Below are positions 1 to 9,961 of a DNA stretch of 64,000 bases, one piece after another. The notes under the pieces were generated by a model. The model did not search any database. It was not told the DNA's origin and saw only the letters and a program-made list of their open reading frames with translations. Within the stretch, counting starts at the first letter, position 1. The number at the start of each line of letters is the position of its first letter. This DNA is from Paracoccaceae bacterium. GTDB lineage: Bacteria > Pseudomonadota > Alphaproteobacteria > Rhodobacterales > Rhodobacteraceae. The position numbers and the translations under genes were made by a program. The stretch covers positions 1 through 64,000 of the forward strand of contig JACSRN010000062.1 of assembly GCA_014879735.1 (NCBI GenBank). The letters run 5' to 3'.

Positions 1-177
1 GTGCGGCCCCGGGAAAGCGGCCGGGCGGGGGGGCGGTGGTCTTGCAGGCCCGTCTCCCGGGCAGTTTCCGGCGGTCTTGGCCGGGCCGGTGATGGCTGGG
101 ATCCTGCGCGATCGGGATGGCGCAAGCGCCGGGTGATCCGGTCCGCAAAACGCATCAAGGCTTTGGGTCCGCGGGTC

Positions 178-864
178 TCAGCCGAGGGTGCCGCCGCCCA
201 CATTCAGTGCCGGAAGATGCTCCAGAAACGAAGCGCGGGCGTCGATGATATGGCGTTCCGTCAGCTCGGCTGCCAGTTCGGCGTCTCCGGATTCGCAGGC
301 CTGAAGGATCGCCATGTGTTCGCGGGCGGCCAGCGACATGCCGTCGCTCAGCACCAGCTGCGCGCGCAGGTAGCGGTCGATCCGGTCCAGGGCATTGTCC
401 AGTGCCTCGAGGTGATAGGTCATCCCGCTGGATTGGTACAGCGAGGTGTGGAACGCCCGGTTCAGATCACCCCATTCCATCGGATTGGTCGAGGCAGCGA
501 AGGTCAGGCAGAACCCCCGGGCCCGGCCGAGATCCTCGGGCGTGATGGACGGTACCGCCCGCCGGATGAGGGCGGGTTCGATCAGGGTGCGAAAATCGAA
601 AATCTCCACCGCTTCTTCGGCGGCAAGGCCGGACACCACGGCGCCCTTGTAGCGCTGCGTCCGCACCAGACCCAGTTCCTCAAGCCGCATCAGGGCTTCA
701 CGCACCGGAATCCGACTGGCGTTGAACTGCCGGGCAATCTCTTCCTGGCGCAGCGGCTGGCCCACGCCCAGTTGCCCCTCGATGATCGCGCGGCGAAGCG
801 CGTCGAAGATCACCGAAGAGGCCGAGGCCGTCTGCGAAATATCGACCGATCTGATCTTCATCAT
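178..864 (-). CDS. GntR-family (FadR-like, FCD domain) transcriptional regulator
   Basis: Internal Met at 864 (MMKIRSVDISQT) followed by a winged HTH (RQEEIARQFNASRIPVREALMRLEELGLV) and an FCD-like C-terminus; divergent from the hydroxyproline operon. Confidence 0.85.
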   Translation of the reverse strand: MMKIRSVDISQTASASSVIFDALRRAIIEGQLGVGQPLRQEEIARQFNASRIPVREALMRLEELGLVRTQRYKGAVVSGLAAEEAVEIFDFRTLIEPALIRRAVPSITPEDLGRARGFCLTFAASTNPMEWGDLNRAFHTSLYQSSGMTYHLEALDNALDRIDRYLRAQLVLSDGMSLAAREHMAILQACESGDAELAAELTERHIIDARASFLEHLPALNVGGGTLG

Positions 865-920
865 GTCCAACTCTCGCCCCCCTCTAACCGTTTGCCCTTG
901 TCGGGCAAAGCGAAACTTAT

Positions 921-939
921 ATTGCATATTGGATACAAT
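921..939. promoter_or_regulatory. Candidate GntR operator (ATTGCATATTGGATACAAT, imperfect palindrome)
   Basis: ATTGnATnnnnnATnCAAT dyad between the divergent GntR gene and the epimerase; its 14-mer TGCATATTGGATAC matches TGCACATTGCATAC at 18826 in 12 of 14 positions. Confidence 0.5.
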
Positions 940-1000
940 CGTGGCAGAACAAGGCCAAGGCATGGCCGCGAGCAGGGGGAAGCGCGATGGAGCCAATTGC

Positions 1001-1936
1001 ATGATCCGGGTCATCGACAGCCATACCGAGGGAGAGCCGACCCGCGTCGTCATCGCGGGCGGGCCGGACCTGGGGTCGGGGCCGCTGGCGGACCGCGCCA
1101 GGCGCCTGAACGAAGATCACGGCGACTTTTGCGCCGCCTTGCTGCGCGAACCGCGTGGGGTGGTGGCGATGGTGGGTGCGCTGCTGGTGCCGCCCGCAGC
1201 ACCGGGTTGCGAGACCGGCGTCATCTATTTCAATGCCGCCGGCAACCTTGGCATGTGCGGCCATGCCACCATCGGCCTGGCCGTCACGCTGGCCCATCTT
1301 GGCCGTATCACCGTGGGCAACCATCGGTTCGAGACGCCGGTGGGCGTGGTCGAGGCCGATCTGGTCGATGCCAATACCGTGACCGTGGTCAATGTCGAAA
1401 GCTATCGTTTTCGCAAGGATGTGGCGGTCGAGGTGCCCGGCCTTGGCACCGTCACCGGAGATATCGCCTGGGGCGGCAACTGGTTCTTCCTGACGGGGGA
1501 CAATCCCGTGCCGCTGACGCCGGACTGCACCGCACCGCTGACCGAGGCGGCGCTGGCCATCCGCCGCGCCCTGCATGCCGCCGGCATGACCGGCCGGGAC
1601 GGCGCACCGATCGATCATGTGGAGTTCAACGGCCCGCCCGACGGTCGCGATGCGCAGGGGCGGAACTTCGTCCTTTGCCCCGACGACGCCTATGACCGCT
1701 CGCCTTGCGGCACCGGGACCTCGGCCAAGGTCGCCTGCCTTGCTGCCGACGGAAAGCTGGCGCCGGGTGCGCCATGGGTGCAGGAAAGCATCATCGGCAG
1801 CCGCTACAGTCTGACTTACCGCCCGGGCGCCACGGGCGGCGTGATCGCCTCGATCACCGGCCGCGCCTTTGTCACCGCCGAGGCGACGCTGCTTCGGGCA
1901 CCTTCCGATCCTTACCGCAACGGCATTTCGGCCTGA
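1001..1936 (+). CDS. 4-hydroxyproline 2-epimerase-like proline racemase family protein (Cys/Cys)
   Basis: [22 protein letters not shown]; active-site motifs MCGHATIG and [12 protein letters not shown]. Confidence 0.85.
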   Translation: MIRVIDSHTEGEPTRVVIAGGPDLGSGPLADRARRLNEDHGDFCAALLREPRGVVAMVGALLVPPAAPGCETGVIYFNAAGNLGMCGHATIGLAVTLAHLGRITVGNHRFETPVGVVEADLVDANTVTVVNVESYRFRKDVAVEVPGLGTVTGDIAWGGNWFFLTGDNPVPLTPDCTAPLTEAALAIRRALHAAGMTGRDGAPIDHVEFNGPPDGRDAQGRNFVLCPDDAYDRSPCGTGTSAKVACLAADGKLAPGAPWVQESIIGSRYSLTYRPGATGGVIASITGRAFVTAEATLLRAPSDPYRNGISA

Positions 1937-1949
1937 AAGGGCGAGTTTC

Positions 1950-2978
1950 ATGCGCAGCAGCCGGACCATCCATGTAATTTCCTGCCATGCCGAGGGCGAG
2001 GTCGGCGATGTGATCGTCGGCGGCGTGTCGCCGCCCCCCGGAAACACGCTCTGGGACCAGCGCGCATTCATTGCCAATGACGGTGCCCTGCGGGCCTTCG
2101 TCCTGAACGAGCCGCGCGGCGGCGTCTTCCGGCATGTGAATCTGCTGGTGCCGCCAAAGCACCCCGAGGCCGATGCCGCCTTCATCATCATGGAGCCGGA
2201 AGATACCCCGCCGATGTCGGGCTCGAACTCGATCTGCGTGGCCACCGTTCTGCTGGAAAGCGGCATCGTGCCGATGACAGAGCCGGAGACGACGCTGGTC
2301 CTGGAGGCCCCGGGCGGCCTGGTGCGGGTGCGCGCCCGGTGCCGGAACGGCAAGGCGGAGCTGATCTCGGTCGAGAACCTGCCCAGCTTTGCCGACCGGC
2401 TGGATGTTGCACTTGAGGTTGAGGGGCTGGGCACGCTGACCGTTGACACGGCCTTTGGCGGTGACAGTTTCGTCATGGTGGATGCGACAGCCCTTGGCCT
2501 GTCGCTGGTGGCGGATGAGGCGGCCGATATCGCCCGGCTGGGCGTGCGCATCACCGATGCCGCGAACCGCCAGCTTGGCTTTGCCCATCCCGAACGGCCA
2601 GACTGGGATCATATCTCGTTCTGCGCCTTTACCGGCCCGCTGGCCGCCACGGCCGAAGGCTGGGAAACACGTTCGGCCGTGGCGATCCAGCCCGGCAAGG
2701 TTGATCGTTCGCCCACGGGCACGGCGGTTTCGGCGCGGATGGCGGTGCTGGCCGCCCGCAAGCAGATGCAGGTCGGGCAGAAGCTGCTGGCCCGCTCGAT
2801 CATCGACTCCTGCTTTACCGGCGCCATACTGGGCGAAACGACAGTTGCCGGCCGCCCCGCGATTCGCCCGCAGGTCAGCGGCCAGGCTTGGATCACCGGC
2901 ATCCACCAGCACATGCTGGATCCGACAGACCCCTGGCCGGGCGGCTATCGGCTTGGCGACACCTGGGGGGTACGCTGA
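1950..2978 (+). CDS. Proline racemase superfamily protein, trans-3-hydroxy-L-proline dehydratase-like (Ser/Thr signature)
   Basis: [37 protein letters not shown] and [13 protein letters not shown] replace the two catalytic Cys motifs. Confidence 0.75.
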   Translation: MRSSRTIHVISCHAEGEVGDVIVGGVSPPPGNTLWDQRAFIANDGALRAFVLNEPRGGVFRHVNLLVPPKHPEADAAFIIMEPEDTPPMSGSNSICVATVLLESGIVPMTEPETTLVLEAPGGLVRVRARCRNGKAELISVENLPSFADRLDVALEVEGLGTLTVDTAFGGDSFVMVDATALGLSLVADEAADIARLGVRITDAANRQLGFAHPERPDWDHISFCAFTGPLAATAEGWETRSAVAIQPGKVDRSPTGTAVSARMAVLAARKQMQVGQKLLARSIIDSCFTGAILGETTVAGRPAIRPQVSGQAWITGIHQHMLDPTDPWPGGYRLGDTWGVR

Positions 2979-3088
2979 CGGATCGACCGCCCTTTGCCGG
3001 CCCCGTGCCGGGTTTCGAAACGTTTGATGAAAGCCGCCAGCAGCAGCGGTGACGATTTTCGATCACGACGACAAGGAGGAGGACAAGA

Positions 3089-4825
3089 ATGGAACGACCC
3101 ATGATCAAGGCCGCGCTGGGCGCGGTTGCATTGACGCTGGCCGCGGTGCCGGTGCTGGCGCAGGATCCACAGACAGGAGGCACCCTGCGCATTCTGGCCA
3201 CCGGCGAGCCCGACCATCTGGACCCGACGACGGGTGCCATGGTGAACACCAACAACTTTCTCCGCGCCGTGTCGCGCCAGCTGATCAGCTATGAATCGTC
3301 GAACGACGAGACGGTTGCGCTGGCGCCGGTCGGCGATCTGGCGACCGAAGTGCCCCTGCCCACCGACGACGGGCTGACCTATACCTTCACCCTGCGGCAG
3401 GGTGCGATGTGGGATGCGCCCTCGGGGCCGCGCCAGATCACCGCCGCCGATGTCGAACGCGGCATGATGCGCAACTGCAACCCCGTGCTGGGGTCGTTCT
3501 CGCTCAGCTATTACACCATGCTGATCGACGGCATGGCCGAGTTCTGCGATGGCTTTGCCAAGGTGGAACCCACCGCCGAGGCGATGAAAGCCTATATGGA
3601 GGCCAACGACATCTCGGGCATCGAGACCCCCGATGACATGACCGTGGTCTTCCACCTGAAGGAAAAGGCGGGTGACTTCATCTACATGCTGTCGCTGGCC
3701 AATACCGCCGCGGCGCCGGTCGAGGTGATGGACTATATCCCCGACAGCCCGGAATACCGCGAGAACTTCATCGCCAGCGGGCCCTATACCATCGGCGAAT
3801 ACGTGCCCGACACGCTGCTTCGGCTGGTGCGCAACCCGGCCTGGGATCCCGCCAGCGATCCGCTGCGCGCAGCCTATGTCGACGAGATCGAGATCACCAT
3901 GGGCATGCAGGCCGATGCGATCATGCAGCAGCTGCAGTCGGGCGATGCCGATCTGGCCTATGACATCAACATTCCGCCGGCGATCCTGGCCATGCTGACC
4001 GCGGCTGGCGATGAAAAGCTGGTGGCGATTTCGGCCGGCAACACCAACTTCCTGTTCATCAACACCGTCTCGGGGAACAACAACGGTGCGCTGAAGGATC
4101 TGCGCGTCCGCCAGGCGCTGCAATATGCGGTCGACAAGGCCGCCATCGTGCAGCAATGGGGCGGGCCGACCGTCGCCGAGCCGGTGAACGGAATCTTCGG
4201 CCTGGGCGTGCTCGGGCACCACGCCTTTGATCTCTATCCCTCGGCCGAGGCCAAGGGCGACCCGGAGAAGGCCAAGGCGCTGCTGGCCGAGGCCGGCTTC
4301 CCCGACGGCATCACCCTGAAGATGCCCTATCGCAACAAGGATCTGGAAGTGGCCACCGCCCAGACCCTGCAGGCAAGCCTGGCCCGTGCCGGCATCACGC
4401 TGGAACTGATTCCGGTGACGGCGGCGGATTACTATTCCAAGTTCATGACCAACCCGGCCAACACCAAGGACGGCGTCTGGGATATCGCGCCGGTCGGCTG
4501 GACGCCCGACTGGGTGGGCGGCGCCGCGCGCTCGGTCTTCCAGCCGCAATTCACCTATGACGGCACCAATCACCAGACCTACAATTACACCGACTACAAC
4601 AACGATGCGGCCAATGCCCTGGCGGCCGAGGCGATCAACGCCACCACGCCGGAAGAAACCGCAACGCTCTGGGGTCAGGTCGACGAGATGGTGATGGCGG
4701 ATGCGCCGGTGGTGCCGCTGATTGCCAACAAGAACCCGCGCTATCATGGCGAGGCGGTGCAGAACTATCGCATCTACGCGCTGGGCGTCGAAGGCGACTG
4801 GACCAACATCTGGCTGGATCGCTGA
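3089..4825 (+). CDS. Dipeptide/oligopeptide-type ABC transporter substrate-binding protein (SBP family 5)
   Basis: Signal peptide MIKAALGAVALTLAAVPVLAQ; DppA/OppA-like body; AAGGAGGAGG RBS upstream. Confidence 0.88.
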   Translation: MERPMIKAALGAVALTLAAVPVLAQDPQTGGTLRILATGEPDHLDPTTGAMVNTNNFLRAVSRQLISYESSNDETVALAPVGDLATEVPLPTDDGLTYTFTLRQGAMWDAPSGPRQITAADVERGMMRNCNPVLGSFSLSYYTMLIDGMAEFCDGFAKVEPTAEAMKAYMEANDISGIETPDDMTVVFHLKEKAGDFIYMLSLANTAAAPVEVMDYIPDSPEYRENFIASGPYTIGEYVPDTLLRLVRNPAWDPASDPLRAAYVDEIEITMGMQADAIMQQLQSGDADLAYDINIPPAILAMLTAAGDEKLVAISAGNTNFLFINTVSGNNNGALKDLRVRQALQYAVDKAAIVQQWGGPTVAEPVNGIFGLGVLGHHAFDLYPSAEAKGDPEKAKALLAEAGFPDGITLKMPYRNKDLEVATAQTLQASLARAGITLELIPVTAADYYSKFMTNPANTKDGVWDIAPVGWTPDWVGGAARSVFQPQFTYDGTNHQTYNYTDYNNDAANALAAEAINATTPEETATLWGQVDEMVMADAPVVPLIANKNPRYHGEAVQNYRIYALGVEGDWTNIWLDR

Positions 4826-4835
4826 TACCGAAGCC

Positions 4836-4861
4836 CTGCGCCGGCCGACCGGCCGGCGCAG
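4836..4861. other. Perfect 11-bp stem, 4-nt loop hairpin downstream of the SBP gene
   Basis: CTGCGCCGGCC-gacc-GGCCGGCGCAG between SBP and ATPase genes, no T-tract. Confidence 0.8.
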
Positions 4862-4893
4862 CCCCCCGCGTTCCCGAACCGCGAGGTTTTGCC

Positions 4894-6747
4894 ATGCCCA
4901 TCCTGCAAGTCGACGGCCTGACCGTCGAAATCCCCACCGAGGACGGCACCGTGCATGCCGTCCGCGATGTCTCCTTCTCTATCCGCCAGGGCGAGCTGTT
5001 CGGCATCGCCGGTGAATCCGGCTCGGGGAAAAGCGTGCTGACCCAGGCCATTCTCGGCCTGCTGCCCACCGCTGAAATCTCGGGCAAGGTGCTGTTTGAC
5101 GGGCGCGATCTGATCGGCCTGCCGCAGGACGAGTTGCGCCGGCTGCGCGGCAAGGACATCGGCATGATCTTTCAGGATCCGCTGTCCAGCCTGCATCCTT
5201 TCTATACCATCGGCGCCCAGATCGCCGAGGTGCTGCACACGCATGAGACCATCAGCCGCCAGGATGCCCGCGCCCGCGTTGTCGAGATGCTGGGCAAGGT
5301 CGGCATCCCCGACGCCGCCAGCCGTTACGACGATTACCCGCATCAGTTTTCCGGCGGCATGCGCCAGCGGGTGATGATCGCCATGGCGTTGATCATGCGC
5401 CCGGCACTGCTGATCGCCGACGAGCCGACAACCGCGCTGGACGTGACGGTGCAAGAGCAGATCGTCGCGCTGATCGACGAGATGCGCCGTGAATTCGGCA
5501 CCACCGTGATCCTGATCACCCATGATCTGGGCCTGCTGGCCTCGGTCGCCGACGATGTGATGGTCATGTATGCCGGGCATCGCATGGAATATGGCCCCGC
5601 CGCGAACCTGTTCCGCGCGCCGGCCCATCCCTATACGGCCGGGTTGCTGCGGTCGTCCCCGGCGAATTATTCCCCGGGGGCCGATCTGCAGCCGATCACC
5701 GGCCGCCCGCCCAGCCTGCTGGAACTGCGCAACGCCTGCGTCTTTGCGCCGCGCTGCGCCGAGGCCCTGCCGGCCTGCGCCAGCGCCACGCCGCCGCTGC
5801 GCGTTTTCGACGACAAGACGCAATCGCTGTGCTGGTTGCCGGACGGCGCCCGCCGGCAGCCGGCCACGGAGCCGGCCGCCCGGGTTCATGCCGCGGCCGC
5901 GGCCACCGTCGCTGCGCCGGTTGTCGAGGCAAGGGATGTGCGGCTGACCTATACGATCGGCAGCTTTCTCGGCCACAAGCGCCAGCACGAGGTGCTGAAG
6001 GGTATCGACCTGACCGTGCACCGCGGCGAAACCGTTGGTCTTGTTGGCGAAAGCGGCTGTGGCAAATCGACCCTTGCCCGCGTGATCGCCGGTCTGGCCC
6101 CGGCGACGGGCGGCACGGTCAGCCTGCTGGGCCGCGATCTGACCTCGCTTGACCGGGCGGAATGGCGGCAGATGCGCCGCGAGGTCCAACTGGTGTTTCA
6201 GGATCCGTTCGGCAGCCTGAACCCGCGACGCCGCGTCGGCTCGATCATCGGCGATCCGTTCCGCCTGCACGGGGTGGCGGCGGGCGATGCGCGCAAGGAC
6301 AAGGTCCGGCAGCTGATGGAACTGGTCGGGCTGAACCCCGAACACTACAACCGCTTTCCTTCGGAATTTTCCGGCGGTCAGCGCCAGCGGATCGGCATAG
6401 CACGGGCGCTGGCGCTGAACCCCTCGCTGATCATCTGCGACGAACCCGTCTCGGCGCTGGATGTGTCGATCCAGGCGCAGGTGTTGAATCTGTTGCGCGG
6501 CCTGCAGCGCGACCTTGGCCTGACCTATCTGTTCATCTCGCATGACCTTTCGGTTGTCCGCCATGTCTGCAACCGCATTGCGGTGATGCAGGGCGGCAAG
6601 ATCGTGGAACTGGCCGATTCCGAGACGCTGTTTGCACATCCGCAGCATCCCTACACCCGCACGCTGCTGGCGGCTGGCAAGACGCCGCCGCAGATGACGG
6701 GTGAACGGGTGCGCAACCTGATGCCGACAACGGAGGTGGGGCCATGA
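4894..6747 (+). CDS. Fused dual-domain dipeptide ABC transporter ATP-binding protein (DppD-DppF type)
   Basis: Two complete NBDs: GESGSGKS / SGGMRQRVMIAMAL and GESGCGKS / SGGQRQRIGIARAL. Confidence 0.92.
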   Translation: MPILQVDGLTVEIPTEDGTVHAVRDVSFSIRQGELFGIAGESGSGKSVLTQAILGLLPTAEISGKVLFDGRDLIGLPQDELRRLRGKDIGMIFQDPLSSLHPFYTIGAQIAEVLHTHETISRQDARARVVEMLGKVGIPDAASRYDDYPHQFSGGMRQRVMIAMALIMRPALLIADEPTTALDVTVQEQIVALIDEMRREFGTTVILITHDLGLLASVADDVMVMYAGHRMEYGPAANLFRAPAHPYTAGLLRSSPANYSPGADLQPITGRPPSLLELRNACVFAPRCAEALPACASATPPLRVFDDKTQSLCWLPDGARRQPATEPAARVHAAAAATVAAPVVEARDVRLTYTIGSFLGHKRQHEVLKGIDLTVHRGETVGLVGESGCGKSTLARVIAGLAPATGGTVSLLGRDLTSLDRAEWRQMRREVQLVFQDPFGSLNPRRRVGSIIGDPFRLHGVAAGDARKDKVRQLMELVGLNPEHYNRFPSEFSGGQRQRIGIARALALNPSLIICDEPVSALDVSIQAQVLNLLRGLQRDLGLTYLFISHDLSVVRHVCNRIAVMQGGKIVELADSETLFAHPQHPYTRTLLAAGKTPPQMTGERVRNLMPTTEVGP

Positions 6748-7709
6748 CCGGAACAGGGGCACCGACGGGCGAGGAGGACGGCGCGGTTGTCCAGCGTGGA
6801 TCGCTGGATTTGACGCTGCGCCGGCTGACGCGCGACAGGGCGGCGATGGTGGCGCTGGCCGTGATCGTGCTGGTCGTTGCCATGGCGATCTTCGCGCCGG
6901 TTTTTGCCAGCCTGACTGGCCATTCCCCGATCACCCAGTTTCGCGATACCGGATTGTCGCCGATGGGCATTCCGGTCGGCCCGAATGCCGAATTCTGGCT
7001 GGGCGCCGACCAGTTGGGTCGCGATGTCCTGGTGCGGCTGGCCTATGGCGCCCGCGTGTCCTTGCTGGTCGGTGTGCTGGCCGCCTGCTGTGCCTCGGCC
7101 ATTGCGGTGATTGTTGGCACCACGGCCGGATTTTTCGGCGGCTGGGTCGACCTGGCGCTGAGCCGGCTGATCGACCTGGTCATGTCGGTGCCCTTCCTTC
7201 TCTGCGCACTGGCGCTGGTCTCTGTGCTGGGGCCCAGCCTGATGCTGTCGGTTTCGGTGATCGTGTTCTTTTCCTGGGCCGCCATGGCGCGGGTGATCCG
7301 TGGGCAGGTGATCTCGCTGTCGCGGCAGGAATTCGTGCAGGCCAGCAGGTCGCTGGGCGCCGGCCCGCTGTCGATCATGGTGGTCGACATCCTGCCCAAC
7401 CTGACCGTTCCGATCATCGTCTACACCACGATGATGATCCCCAGCGCCATCGTCTTCGAGGCGACGCTGTCCTTCCTGGGCATGGGCATCGTGCCGCCGA
7501 CGCCCAGCTGGGGCGGGATGCTGGCTGATGCCTCGTCGAACTCGCTCTATCTGGTGGCCTGGTGGATGGTCTTCTTCCCCGGCACTGCGCTTTTGATGAC
7601 GACGCTGGCCTTCAACATCTTTGGTGACAGCCTGCGCGATGCGCTGGACCCGAAAAGCCTTCGGACCGCGCGGCGGCTGAAGCGCGACAGGAAAGGGGCT
7701 GCAAAATGA
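6744..7709 (+). CDS. Dipeptide-type ABC transporter permease (DppC-like)
   Basis: Multi-TM; EFVQASRSLGAGPLSIMVVDILPN permease motif; overlaps upstream gene by 4 nt. Confidence 0.9.
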   Translation: MTGTGAPTGEEDGAVVQRGSLDLTLRRLTRDRAAMVALAVIVLVVAMAIFAPVFASLTGHSPITQFRDTGLSPMGIPVGPNAEFWLGADQLGRDVLVRLAYGARVSLLVGVLAACCASAIAVIVGTTAGFFGGWVDLALSRLIDLVMSVPFLLCALALVSVLGPSLMLSVSVIVFFSWAAMARVIRGQVISLSRQEFVQASRSLGAGPLSIMVVDILPNLTVPIIVYTTMMIPSAIVFEATLSFLGMGIVPPTPSWGGMLADASSNSLYLVAWWMVFFPGTALLMTTLAFNIFGDSLRDALDPKSLRTARRLKRDRKGAAK

Positions 7710-8659
7710 CCCGCTTCATTCTGCAGCGGCTGGCCTTCGGCGCGGTGGTGCTGCTTGTTCTGTCGTCCTTCGTCTTCTTCCTGTTCTTTGTCGCGCCCGG
7801 CGATCCGGCGCGGATGATCGCCGGCGACAAGGCGACCGAGGCGCAGTTGCAGCAGATCCGCACCAATCTTGGCGTCGACCGCCCGATGATCGAGCAATAT
7901 GCAACCTTCATCGGCCGTGCCGTACAGGGCGACCTGGGCTATTCCTATCGCAACCGCCAGCCGGTTGCCGAGATCATCGTGCGCCGCATTCCGGCCACGC
8001 TCTCGCTGGTGATCGGTGCTGTGGTGCTGTGGCTCGCGATCGGCATCCCCATCGGGCTGATGTCGGCCCGCCACCCGGGGTCGCTGCGCGACAGGCTGGG
8101 GCAGGCCTTCATCCTGGTCGGGTTGTCATTCCCCACCTTCGTTCTGGGGATGATGTCACTGTACCTACTGTATTTCCTGCCCAAACAGGCCGGCTTTACC
8201 CTGTTTCCCGCCGGCGGTTACAAGGCCTTCAGCCGCGACCCGCTGATCTGGGCCTGGCATCTGGCTCTGCCCTGGACGACACTGGCGCTGACCATGGCCG
8301 CCTTCTACGCCCGCCTGACCCGCGGCCAGATGCTGGATGTCATGGGCGAGGATTATATCCGCACCGCCCGTGCCAAGGGCCTGTCCGAACGCAAGGTGGT
8401 CTGGAAACACGGCATGCGGGCGGCCTTGACGCCGCTTGTCACCCAGCTTGGCGCCGATATCGCCTTGCTGCTGGGCGGCGCCATCGTGATCGAGCAGGTC
8501 TATGGCCTGCAGGGCGTGGGCGCGCTGGCCGTGCAGGCGGTGAACAATCAGGACCGGCCGATCATCATTGGCGTCGTGCTTCTGGGTGGCCTGTTCATCG
8601 TGACGGCAAATATCGTTGTCGATCTTTTCTACGTCCTGCTTGACCCAAGGATCCGCTAG
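7706..8659 (+). CDS. Dipeptide-type ABC transporter permease (DppB-like)
   Basis: MTRFILQRLAFGAVVLLVLSS; DYIRTARAKGLSERKVVWKHGMRAALTPL motif. Confidence 0.9.
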   Translation: MTRFILQRLAFGAVVLLVLSSFVFFLFFVAPGDPARMIAGDKATEAQLQQIRTNLGVDRPMIEQYATFIGRAVQGDLGYSYRNRQPVAEIIVRRIPATLSLVIGAVVLWLAIGIPIGLMSARHPGSLRDRLGQAFILVGLSFPTFVLGMMSLYLLYFLPKQAGFTLFPAGGYKAFSRDPLIWAWHLALPWTTLALTMAAFYARLTRGQMLDVMGEDYIRTARAKGLSERKVVWKHGMRAALTPLVTQLGADIALLLGGAIVIEQVYGLQGVGALAVQAVNNQDRPIIIGVVLLGGLFIVTANIVVDLFYVLLDPRIR

Positions 8660-8666
8660 GCCCGCC

Positions 8667-9956
8667 ATGTCCGAATATACCATTCCCGGAATGCATGTCC
8701 GCGACCGCTTTTTCCCCGTGCCGCTGGATTGGGCGCGGGCCGATGGCGGCAGCATCGAGATCTTCGTCCGCGAGGTGGTCGACCCCAGCCGCAGGAACGA
8801 AGACCTGCCGATCCTGTGCTTTCTGCAGGGCGGCCCCGGCGGCAAGTCGCCCCGACCGATGCGCGAGGGCCCGGTCTGGCTGCATGAGGCGCTCAAGACC
8901 CACCGCGTCCTGTTGCCAGACCAGCGCGGGACGGGGCGGTCCAGCCCCGTCACAGCGGCAACCATGGCGCGGTTTGCCGATGGCGCGGCCGGCGCCGATT
9001 TCCTGGCGCTGTTTCGCGCCGATGCGATCGTGGCCGATTTCGATCACATTCGTCGCCGGCATTACGGTGGCGGGCGCTGGTCGACGCTGGGGCAAAGCTA
9101 TGGCGGCTTTCTCACCCTGACCTGGCTGTCGCGCGCGCCAGAGGGGCTGGCGGCCTGCTATGTCACCGGCGGGCTGCCCTGGATCGGCGCTGCGGCGGAC
9201 GATGTCTATCGCCTGACCTATCCGCGTGTCGCAGGCAAGAATGCCGCCTATTTCCGTCGTTATCCGCAGGATGCTGCCCGGCTGTCGGCCATCGCCGACC
9301 GGCTAGAGGCCGAAGACGTGCGACTGCCCGACGGCGACCGGCTGACGTTCCGGCGGCTGCAGACCCTGGGGCTGGATCTTGGCATGGGGCCGGGTGCCGA
9401 GCGCATCCACTGGCTGCTGGACGAGGCGTTCGAGGGCAACGGCGGCCGCCTCTCGGACCATTTCCTGGCCCAGGTCATGGTGCAGACCGCCTTTCATTCC
9501 AACCCGCTTTTCGCGGCCATTCACGAGGCGATCTACGGGCAGGGGCAGGGCGCGACGGACTGGTCGGCGCAGCGCCTCCGGGCCGAGTTTCCCGCCTTCG
9601 ACCCCGGCGCGCGTCCACCGCTGTTCACCGGCGAGATGATCTATCCCTGGATGTTCGAGGACATCGCCTCGCTGCGCCCGTTCCGCGCTGCGGCCGAGGC
9701 GCTGGCAGCCCGCCCGGTCTGGCCGGCGCTTTACGACCCGGCAAGGCTTGCCGCGAACGAGGTGCCCGTGGCGGCGGCGATCTGGCATGACGACATGTTC
9801 GTGGACGAGGGTCTGTCGCGGCGGACGGCGGCGGCTACCGGAAATCTCGACTACTGGATCACCAATGCCTATGAGCATGACGGTCTGCACCAGTCGGCCG
9901 GCGTCTTCGGCCGCCTGCGCGACATGGTCCTGCACAGGGGCGGGCCGCTGGCCTGA
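8667..9956 (+). CDS. Alpha/beta hydrolase, proline iminopeptidase-like (S33)
   Basis: FLQGGPGGKSPRP oxyanion region, LPDQRGTGRSSP, GQSYGGFLTLTWL nucleophile elbow. Confidence 0.8.
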   Translation: MSEYTIPGMHVRDRFFPVPLDWARADGGSIEIFVREVVDPSRRNEDLPILCFLQGGPGGKSPRPMREGPVWLHEALKTHRVLLPDQRGTGRSSPVTAATMARFADGAAGADFLALFRADAIVADFDHIRRRHYGGGRWSTLGQSYGGFLTLTWLSRAPEGLAACYVTGGLPWIGAAADDVYRLTYPRVAGKNAAYFRRYPQDAARLSAIADRLEAEDVRLPDGDRLTFRRLQTLGLDLGMGPGAERIHWLLDEAFEGNGGRLSDHFLAQVMVQTAFHSNPLFAAIHEAIYGQGQGATDWSAQRLRAEFPAFDPGARPPLFTGEMIYPWMFEDIASLRPFRAAAEALAARPVWPALYDPARLAANEVPVAAAIWHDDMFVDEGLSRRTAAATGNLDYWITNAYEHDGLHQSAGVFGRLRDMVLHRGGPLA

Positions 9957-9961
9957 CAAAT

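Noticed and set aside
1-1695. 564-aa plus-strand ORF covering the GntR gene and the first epimerase
   Set aside because: Antisense to GntR and out of frame with the epimerase; composition is typical of GC-rich shadow frames (R/G/H/Q rich) with no recognisable domain.
1950-2978. Proline racemase homologue as a degraded pseudogene because both Cys are lost
   Set aside because: Full-length, intact frame with good family conservation; the Thr replacement is known in dehydratases.
2945-4747. 600-aa minus-strand ORF opposite the SBP gene
   Set aside because: Mirror frame of a strongly supported CDS; low-complexity R/G/H/D sequence without domain. The same applies to minus ORFs 917-2554, 4774-6762, 9869-12016, 43646-45991 and 53167-55056.
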